A stretch of DNA of 12,631 nucleotides from an uncultured cyanobacterium (GTDB lineage: Bacteria > Cyanobacteriota > Cyanobacteriia > PCC-6307 > Cyanobiaceae), in assembly GCA_903862155.1 (NCBI GenBank), contig CAIOXF010000058.1, positions 1 through 12,631 of the forward strand, read 5' to 3'. Position numbers and translations under genes: made by a program. Each line of letters starts with the position of its first letter. Positions within the stretch are counted from its first letter, which is position 1. The notes under the pieces were generated by a model. That model worked only from the letters and a program-made list of their open reading frames with translations. It was not told the DNA's origin and did no database searches. This document shows positions 8,280 to 12,631 of the stretch, piece by piece.

Positions 8280-8591
8280 TAACAGCGTGCACGCATGCGC
8301 TGCTCTAGGTCTGCGTACGAGATCCTGCAGCCGGGGTTTTCAGGGTCGTTGATTAGGGCCGTGAGGTGGTTGAAAGTGGCCCTTTGGATCGCATGGTGCG
8401 AAGCCAATCGAACCTCCTTGTCGCGTCTTTTCAGCGTGCGGGGCTTGAGGCCCCCCCCGGTCTTGGCGGCATGGCGGTGACCCATGGCGCTGGAGAACTG
8501 CTGAGGCCAGCCTATGGGCGCTGTGATGCTGAAGCGGATAAGCAGCGGTTATGGTGAAGGATTGGTTTGGCCGGTGCTGCCGGTCGTTTGC
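8280..8591. other. 312-base gap with no convincing gene
   Basis: This stretch lies between the channel-like gene and speD. It begins with a perfect 10-base palindrome GCGTGCACGC (8285-8294) just after the upstream stop. Further on there is a 5-bp GC hairpin GGGGC/GCCCC (8440-8454) leading into a run of eight C (8451-8458). Neither has a T-run, so neither is a clear intrinsic terminator. Short open frames of 60-90 codons exist on both strands, but none has recognisable motifs. The region should contain the speD promoter, and I could not identify it. Confidence 0.5.
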
Positions 8592-9062
8592 ATGAACCAC
8601 ATCACCCTTTCCTCGCTGCACCCCAACCCTGGATGGGCTGCTGCTCCCCGCATCGCCGCTGCTAGCGCATCAGCCTCTGTATGCGACACGGTTGGCAAGC
8701 ACTGCATTCTTGAGCTCTACGGCTGCGACAGCGCCCGGCTCGACGACGAAGCTTTCCTCAGGGACACCATCACCACCGCTGCAAAACGGGCTGGTGCCAC
8801 CCTGCTCAACCTGATCACCCACCGCTTCGAGCCCCAGGGCGTCACGGGGTTGGCCCTGCTGGCCGAATCCCACATCTCGATCCACACCTGGCCCGAATCG
8901 GGCTATGCCGCCGTGGATGTGTTCACTTGTGGGGATCACACCATGCCCGAGCGGGCCTGTCACGTGTTGGCGGAAGAGCTCGGCGCCACTGGCCAGAAGC
9001 TCACCAGCTTCCGCCGTGAAACACCCTCGGCCTTGGCCGATGCCGAGCGGCTGCCAGCCTGA
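8592..9062 (+). CDS. speD: S-adenosylmethionine decarboxylase proenzyme
   Basis: SpeD decarboxylates S-adenosylmethionine to supply aminopropyl groups for spermidine. It is made as a proenzyme that cuts itself between Glu and Ser, turning the Ser into the pyruvoyl cofactor. The 156-residue protein matches the short prokaryotic class: VGKHCILELYGCD (34-46), LITHRFEPQGVTG (74-86), the cleavage motif LAE/SHISIHTWPE with Ser93 at the cut, and VDVFTCGDHTMP. Ser93, His98 and Cys113 reproduce the spacing of the catalytic Ser63, His68 and Cys83 of the Thermotoga maritima enzyme. The ATG at 8592-8594 leaves about 30 residues ahead of the conserved core. In-frame ATGs at 8514 and 8526 would add unlikely sequence. 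The stop is one base from that of the convergent hypothetical gene. Confidence 0.96.
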   Translation: MNHITLSSLHPNPGWAAAPRIAAASASASVCDTVGKHCILELYGCDSARLDDEAFLRDTITTAAKRAGATLLNLITHRFEPQGVTGLALLAESHISIHTWPESGYAAVDVFTCGDHTMPERACHVLAEELGATGQKLTSFRRETPSALADAERLPA

Positions 9063-9063
9063 G

Positions 9064-9399
9064 TCAGCAGCCCATCACCGCGACAAGGTCTTCAGCGATC
9101 AGTTTGGCGAGCTTGTCGCAGGTGGTGTTGCCTCTGCGCTTGGGCTCATTGCTGCGGATTTCCACCATGTAGCCATCAAGGCGTCGGGGGCTCCACGAGA
9201 TCAGGATGCTCATCATCCGGTCGTCGTATTTCTTCCCCGGCTGGGGAAGAGCAAACGCCATTCCCGAAGTCTGATCCACATTGGCCAGTTTGAATTGCAC
9301 ACGCAGCAGCAGCATTTCCAGGGCTGCAAGGTCCACGGAGACGGTTCCTTCGCGGTGCCAACGAGCGTGAGCCATGGGCGTGGGTTTGCATCCCGCCAT
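9064..9399 (-). CDS. Small conserved-looking hypothetical protein (111 residues)
   Basis: I do not recognise the family. The frame looks genuinely coding: it is open across the interval and reads as a soluble mixed alpha/beta protein with a helical stretch VDLAALEMLLLRVQFKLANVD, strand-like ISWSPRRLDGYMVEIRS, and a final helix ending in Cys. A Met at residue 9 (base 9375) is an equally plausible start, because neither has a visible ribosome-binding site and the sequence looks more family-like from there. There is no signal peptide and no membrane segment. It converges on speD with one base between the stops, leaving no room for a terminator and implying overlapping 3' transcript ends. A TTGACA and a PHO-box-like repeat lie about 90-110 bases upstream of the start. 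Confidence 0.7.
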   Translation of the reverse strand: MAGCKPTPMAHARWHREGTVSVDLAALEMLLLRVQFKLANVDQTSGMAFALPQPGKKYDDRMMSILISWSPRRLDGYMVEIRSNEPKRRGNTTCDKLAKLIAEDLVAVMGC

Positions 9400-9488
9400 C
9401 TATTGGTGTTCAGGGTGACACAGCATGCTCGGTCCTGCAGATGCTGACATCGAGTGCATCCAGAACCTGCTAAGCCCGCGCTCTGCTC

Positions 9489-9510
9489 TGTCAATTAAGG
9501 CAGGCTTAAG
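9489..9510 (-). promoter_or_regulatory. PHO-box-like direct repeat abutting a TTGACA
   Basis: On the minus strand, CTTAAGCC (9510-9503) and CTTAATTG (9499-9492) are two 8-base repeats with a 3-base spacer. That is the layout of cyanobacterial PHO boxes (consensus repeats close to CTTAACCT, 11-base period), which they match at 6/8 and 5/8. The second repeat runs into TTGACA (9494-9489), with a weak TAGCAG 16 bases downstream. The site would serve the minus-strand hypothetical gene. Chance is a real alternative, because only two degenerate repeats are present. Confidence 0.3.
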
Positions 9511-9578
9511 GTTCGCTGCTTTTCTCGAATGGTGATTCCTGGGGTAATCCGCGTGGAGGCATCCGGTCGGGTTCGCTG
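9510..9578 (+). repeat. Short direct repeat GGTTCGCTG, 60-base period
   Basis: GGTTCGCTG occurs at 9510-9518 and again at 9570-9578. Each copy is followed a few bases later by TTTTC and GAAT, so roughly 25 bases look duplicated with small differences. The two copies carry the two alternative left arms of the inverted-repeat system at 9527-9635, which suggests that system arose by local duplication. Confidence 0.5.
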
Positions 9579-9635
9579 GTAATTTTCATCTTGAATTGAT
9601 GCGCCCCGTCGGGGCTCTGCTTGGAATTACCATTC
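9527..9635 (+). promoter_or_regulatory. Candidate structured leader with mutually exclusive stems
   Basis: Three arms are visible. Arm A (9527-9539) pairs with arm C (9623-9635) over 13 consecutive positions with one G-U. Arm B (9577-9586) pairs with the inner part of C over 8 Watson-Crick pairs plus two G-U. A and B therefore compete for C. Inside the loop, GCCCC-GTC-GGGGC (9603-9615) forms a compact hairpin in either fold. The element ends 53 bases before the ATG at 9689, the first of three plus-strand genes ending in the pyruvate kinase. This geometry suits a leader switch or small RNA, but no known riboswitch class was recognised, and a DNA-level role (protein-binding repeats) is possible. 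Confidence 0.4.
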
Positions 9636-9688
9636 CTTCAACCCTCTGTTGCACTTGAGCACTGTTCAGTGGGCCTTGGGGGTGTCGC

Positions 9689-9904
9689 ATGAAGGTGGCC
9701 CAGCTCGATCGCAGCTGCATGCTCTGCGTCGACCGTCGTGAAGCCCTGACTCTGTTGCGCCTTGCCTCCCTCACCCTCGGCTCGGCCGCCACGGCTTCAG
9801 ACGATGCCCGCTTTGCCATGGAACTGCATGGCGCGCTGTTGGCTGCCCTGCGGGATCAGCTGGCTGAGCAACACGCCAGCGAGACCGCCGACTCCCTCCC
9901 CTGA
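9689..9904 (+). CDS. Small hypothetical protein (71 residues)
   Basis: I do not recognise this protein. It begins MKVAQLDRSCMLCVDRREAL, with a CxxC-like pair at residues 10 and 13, and continues as a probable helix rich in Ala and Leu ending in an acidic tail. It has no clear membrane segment. A G-rich stretch (GGGGGTG) just ahead of the ATG may act as a weak ribosome-binding site. The case for a real gene is the packing: its stop lies 14 bases before the next small gene, which is followed 9 bases later by the pyruvate kinase gene, so the three probably form one transcript. Its 5' region carries the candidate structured leader. Confidence 0.5.
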   Translation: MKVAQLDRSCMLCVDRREALTLLRLASLTLGSAATASDDARFAMELHGALLAALRDQLAEQHASETADSLP

Positions 9905-9918
9905 TCTCCGTTGCACCC

Positions 9919-10083
9919 ATGCGGCAAGGCGATCCCTGGTTCCAGCCCTTCGACTGGTGTGCCATCGGGTTGCTGGCTGTGGGGTGTGCCAGCGGGGTCG
10001 TTGCACTGATGGTGAGGACGCCGCTGCCGGTGCAACCGTCATCCAAACCTGCGGCGGCTGAGCAAACGCGTTCACCTCGCTGA
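9919..10083 (+). CDS. 54-residue single-pass membrane protein
   Basis: This short frame reads MRQGDPWFQPFD, then a hydrophobic stretch of about 20 residues (WCAIGLLAVGCASGVVALMV, 13-32), then an Arg and a Pro/Ser/Ala-rich tail ending RSPR. That pattern suggests one membrane-spanning helix with a short soluble end on each side. It starts 14 bases after the 71-residue gene and stops 9 bases before the pyruvate kinase ATG, so it fills the gap exactly in an operon-like way. There is no recognised family and no clear Shine-Dalgarno sequence. Spacing and the clean membrane segment favour a real gene, but chance cannot be excluded at this length. Confidence 0.5.
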   Translation: MRQGDPWFQPFDWCAIGLLAVGCASGVVALMVRTPLPVQPSSKPAAAEQTRSPR

Positions 10084-10092
10084 CCCTTCGCC

Positions 10093-11952
10093 ATGGCCCC
10101 GGCGCCCGAGTCTGCAGTTCGTGAGGTGCAGCGCGCCCTTCTGCGGATCAGGGCCGGGATGGTGGCGCTGGAGGCAGAGTCGCGCCAGCAACTTGATGCC
10201 GTGGCAACCCGCTATCGGGCCAGTGCCACCAACCTGCTGCATTTCATTGCGCTGCATCGCCAGCACCACGTGGGCCTGGCAGACCAGCTGCACCGGCTGG
10301 GTCTGAGTTCTCTGGCGGGGAGCGATTCCCATGTGCTGGCCAGTGTGGATGCGGTGCTGGCTGCCCTTCATGCGCTGATGGGCCATCCCGCTGTGGCCGA
10401 TTTGCAGGCCGCCGAAGATCCGATTGGGAGCCACTGCGAGCTCTTGTTCGGCGCATCCACCGGCGGGCCCGGGATCATGGTGACCCTGCCGGCCGAGGCG
10501 GCCCGGGATGGGGAAGACGACGGCCTGATCAGCCAGCTGCTGGAGGCCGGCATGACCCTGGCGCGGATCAATTGCGCCCACGACGATCCGCTGGTGTGGC
10601 AAGAACTGGCCCGTCGGGTGCGCCGAGCCAGTGCCGTTCAGGGGCGCCCCTGCCGGATTGCTGTGGATCTGGCTGGCCCGAAATTACGCACCGGTCCATT
10701 GCCTCCGCTGGAGGGTGTGATCCGGGTGCGGCCGCCGCGGGATCGTTATGGCCGTCTCCTGCATCCGGCCGAAGTGCTGGCTACGGATTGCTTGGCCGCG
10801 ATTCCTCCGATTGGGGGCGATCGGGGTATGGCTGTTGTGCTGCCGGTGGAATCCCAGCCCTGGCAGGGGTTTGAGCCGGGGGATCTGCTTGAGGGCACCG
10901 ATGCTTCCGGTCGGGAGCGCACGCTTGCTGTGAAAGCGGTGGAACCCTGGGGGCTGCGGCTCCAACTGGACCACAGTTGCCGTTTCATGGCGGGGCTGGT
11001 GTTCTGCGGCAACCGGGGCCAGCAGCTCAAGGTGGCACCACTGCCCCATGAACCGGGCTCGCTCACCCTTGTGCCCGGTGATCGGCTCTGGCTCGTTGCC
11101 AACGAGACCGCAGCAGGGGAGGGCTGTTCCCTGGCCGACGGCAGCGCGCATCACCCGGCCATCGCGTGCAGCCTGCCCGAGCTCATTCCCCTGATCGAGC
11201 GTGATGAGCGGGTGTTGTTCGACGACGGCAAGATCACGACCCGAGTGCTGGAAGCCGGAAGCGAGCGATTGCTGCTGGAGGTGATCAGCGCCAAGGGTGG
11301 CAAGGCCCGCCTCAGGGGTGACAAGGGCATCAACTTCCCCGACAGCACGCTGCACACGCCTGCGCTCACCGCCAAGGACATCGACGACCTTGGCTTTGCC
11401 GTGGCTGCCGGCGACATGGTGAATTTCTCGTTTGTGCACAGCCCGGCCGACATCGCTGCCCTCCACCGAGAACTGCACGGCCACCAGCGCGACGATCTGG
11501 CTGTGGTGCTCAAGATCGAGACCCGTCAGGCCTATGAGGGGTTGGCCCAGTTGTTGCTGGAGGCCATGCGCTACCCCGCGCCCCTTGGCGTGATGATCGC
11601 GCGGGGCGACCTGGCCGTGGAGTGCGGCTGGGAGTCGCTGGCCCAGATTCAGCACGACATCCTGCGGCTATGTGCAGCGGCCCATGTGCCTTGTATCTGG
11701 GCCACCCAGGTGCTCGATGAGCTGGCGCGCCATGGCTTGCCCACCCGCGCCGAGATCACCGATGCGGCGATGGGGGCCCAGGCCCATGCTCTGATGCTGA
11801 ATAAGGGCCCCAACATCACCGCGGCGGTGCGGGCTCTGCGCACCATCACCGATGGCACCCTCAAGGCCAGCAGCTCCAACCGGTTGGTGTCGTGCCTGGC
11901 TTATCGCAGCAACTGCCCTAATCCCATAGCTCTGGGCTTAGCCGGTTCATAA
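10093..11952 (+). CDS. Non-canonical pyruvate kinase with N-terminal extension and large lid
   Basis: Pyruvate kinase converts phosphoenolpyruvate + ADP to pyruvate + ATP. The 619-residue protein carries the barrel motifs in order: GMTLARINCAH (Arg158, Asn160), VDLAGPKLRTG (Asp192, Lys197), VLFDDGKI, RGDKGINFPD, LTAKDIDDL, KIET (Lys474, Glu476), IARGDL (Asp506), WATQVLDEL (Thr538) and PTRAEITD. It differs from standard forms in several ways. About 120 residues precede the barrel; these are helical, with a segment HRLGLSSLAGSDSHVLASVD that I associate with long pyruvate kinases. The lid between LRTG and KGIN is about 210 residues rather than about 100. The C-terminal regulatory domain is missing, and MLNKGPN replaces MLSGETA. 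Lys197 sits at the position of rabbit Glu117, where Lys goes with K+-independent enzymes. It is the third gene of a tight group. Pyruvate kinase family is very likely; exact activity is less sure. Confidence 0.88.
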   Translation: MAPAPESAVREVQRALLRIRAGMVALEAESRQQLDAVATRYRASATNLLHFIALHRQHHVGLADQLHRLGLSSLAGSDSHVLASVDAVLAALHALMGHPAVADLQAAEDPIGSHCELLFGASTGGPGIMVTLPAEAARDGEDDGLISQLLEAGMTLARINCAHDDPLVWQELARRVRRASAVQGRPCRIAVDLAGPKLRTGPLPPLEGVIRVRPPRDRYGRLLHPAEVLATDCLAAIPPIGGDRGMAVVLPVESQPWQGFEPGDLLEGTDASGRERTLAVKAVEPWGLRLQLDHSCRFMAGLVFCGNRGQQLKVAPLPHEPGSLTLVPGDRLWLVANETAAGEGCSLADGSAHHPAIACSLPELIPLIERDERVLFDDGKITTRVLEAGSERLLLEVISAKGGKARLRGDKGINFPDSTLHTPALTAKDIDDLGFAVAAGDMVNFSFVHSPADIAALHRELHGHQRDDLAVVLKIETRQAYEGLAQLLLEAMRYPAPLGVMIARGDLAVECGWESLAQIQHDILRLCAAAHVPCIWATQVLDELARHGLPTRAEITDAAMGAQAHALMLNKGPNITAAVRALRTITDGTLKASSSNRLVSCLAYRSNCPNPIALGLAGS

Positions 11953-11999
11953 CCGCACTCTGCATACGATTCGGCCGCGTCCGAACCCACCTCGGAGCC

Positions 12000-12326
12000 A
12001 TGGAGCTCACCACGGTCCTGCAGACGTTTACGTTCACTCCAGAGGGCCAGGCACAGCTGATCGAGCGTTTGATGGAGCAAGGGCGCCTCGATGATCGCCG
12101 TTTCCGCTCGATCCATCCACGCAATACCGGCTTGATCGCCCACATCGCTTACGTGCGGCGTCAGTCAGCACGCCACAAGTCGTTCCGGCGGCATGGCAGC
12201 AGTCAGCTGATTCATCGGGCGCTGCTGCAGTTGCTGCTGGCACCCGAGGCTCCACCACCAATGCCACCGTTGCCTTCCCCCTCATCACAGAAGCAGGGCG
12301 CCGCCCCACCCTCACCATGGCGCTAA
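12000..12326 (+). CDS. Small hypothetical protein with proline-rich tail (108 residues)
   Basis: I do not recognise the family. The first 75 residues look like a compact helical domain with many Arg and Gln (LIERLMEQGRLDDRRFRSIH, then AYVRRQSARHKSF). The last 30 are rich in Pro, Ser and Ala and probably disordered. There is no membrane segment or signal peptide. The ATG at 12000 has GGAG four bases upstream, one of the few Shine-Dalgarno-like sequences in the window. A TGCATACGAT extended -10-like sequence (11961-11970) and a small TTCGG/CCGAA hairpin (11970-11985) lie in the 47 bases after the pyruvate kinase stop, so it may have its own promoter. Its stop is nine bases from that of the convergent transporter gene. 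Confidence 0.6.
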   Translation: MELTTVLQTFTFTPEGQAQLIERLMEQGRLDDRRFRSIHPRNTGLIAHIAYVRRQSARHKSFRRHGSSQLIHRALLQLLLAPEAPPPMPPLPSPSSQKQGAAPPSPWR

Positions 12327-12335
12327 CGGGATCGC

Positions 12336-12631
12336 TTACTCGCGATCGATGTTCACCCCGGCGGTTTCGATCCGGAATCGCCAGGTGATCACGGCGCCCA
12401 CCAGGGAGGTGATGGCGAGCAGGGGAAGCAGCCGATCGGTGCCCAGATGGTTGAGCAGGGTGGGGAACAGAAAGGCTGTGATCACCGCGCCCACCTTGCC
12501 GCAGGCAGCGGCGACGCCGGCGCCCAGACCCCGCAGGCGGATGGGAAACACTTCACCGGCCAGCAGGTAGGTCTGGGAATTGGGGCCCAGGTTGGTCATC
12601 AGCTGGAATAGAAAGAAGCCGGCGATGATCA
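12336..12631 (-). CDS. MFS transporter, C-terminal 97 residues (phosphate-symporter-like)
   Basis: Only the end of the gene is in the window; the frame stays open to the right edge. The visible part holds two to three membrane helices and the segment LMTNLGPNSQTYLLAGEVFP, then IRLRG.GAGVAAACGKVGA, a last helix (LLPLLAITSLVGAVITW) and a hydrophilic tail with IETAG. The E.FP.RLRG..AG pattern is the major-facilitator signature before helix 11. The GPN..T and AA.GK.GA spacing resembles the phosphate:H+ symporter branch (plant PHT1, yeast Pho84) more than sugar porters. The substrate is not decidable from this fragment. It converges on the 108-residue gene with nine bases between stops and no terminator visible there. 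Confidence 0.85.
   Translation of the reverse strand, partial: IIAGFFLFQLMTNLGPNSQTYLLAGEVFPIRLRGLGAGVAAACGKVGAVITAFLFPTLLNHLGTDRLLPLLAITSLVGAVITWRFRIETAGVNIDRE

Noticed and set aside
8401..8440. Possible tRNA, from a T-loop-like GGTTCGAT on the minus strand
   Set aside because: The flanking bases cannot form the T-stem, and no acceptor or anticodon arm is visible.
8440..8458. GC hairpin plus C8 as an intrinsic terminator
   Set aside because: The stem is only 5 bp and has no T-run on either strand; it lies about 160 bases past the nearest stop.
8240..8621. Minus-strand frames of 81-93 codons in the gap before speD
   Set aside because: They have no motifs, odd composition, and overlap the end of the channel-like gene or the start of speD.
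11943..11955. CGGTT-CAT-AACCG inverted repeat over the pyruvate kinase stop codon
   Set aside because: It is a short 5-bp stem without a T-tract, within chance expectation for a window of this size.
1..12631. HIP1 (GCGATCGC) repeats, CRISPR arrays, insertion sequences
   Set aside because: I looked for them by eye and saw no copy or array; near matches such as CGCGATCGA at about 12341 are not exact.

Overview
The window looks like chromosome of a cyanobacterium of the Cyanobium / Synechococcus (picocyanobacterial) group. By eye it is GC-rich, about 60-65%. I saw no copy of the HIP1 palindrome (GCGATCGC) that many other cyanobacteria carry in abundance. The gene content also fits: cyanobacterial-type glycogen phosphorylase, phosphoketolase, a long pyruvate kinase-like protein and a short pyruvoyl-type SpeD. 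Clear Shine-Dalgarno sequences are mostly absent. The genus is an inference, not a proof.

Left half (1-6259, minus strand). Four genes run leftward in the order glgP, a 127-residue cyclic-nucleotide-binding-domain protein, xfp (phosphoketolase) and ackA (acetate kinase, cut by the window edge). Gaps are 59 and 140 bases, and xfp and ackA overlap in a GTGA. Together the enzymes draw a route from stored glycogen to glucose-1-phosphate, then through sugar phosphates to acetyl-phosphate, then to acetate plus ATP. This resembles a dark or fermentative energy module. A 15-base perfect palindrome lies ahead of xfp.

Middle (6260-9399). A 133-base divergent spacer separates glgP from a plus-strand gene for an unusual membrane protein. 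It has an RCK/TrkA-N domain, two membrane helices around a pore-like loop with no recognisable K+ filter, then a second RCK-N and an RCK-C domain. A 312-base stretch with no convincing gene follows, then speD (S-adenosylmethionine decarboxylase), which converges one base away on a small minus-strand hypothetical gene.

Right half (9400-12631). A 289-base intergenic region holds the densest non-coding structure here: a PHO-box-like direct repeat next to a TTGACA, a partly duplicated module, and an inverted-repeat system in which one arm can pair with either of two upstream arms. It leads into three closely packed plus-strand genes: a 71-residue protein, a 54-residue single-pass membrane protein, and a 619-residue non-canonical pyruvate kinase. 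A 108-residue hypothetical gene follows. The window ends inside a minus-strand MFS transporter whose visible part resembles the phosphate:H+ symporter branch.

No rRNA, tRNA, CRISPR array, insertion sequence or prophage gene was seen. Nothing here is clearly a wholly new system. The best leads are the switch-like leader at 9527-9635, the degenerate channel pore, the unusual pyruvate kinase and the glycogen-to-acetate cluster with its regulator-like protein.
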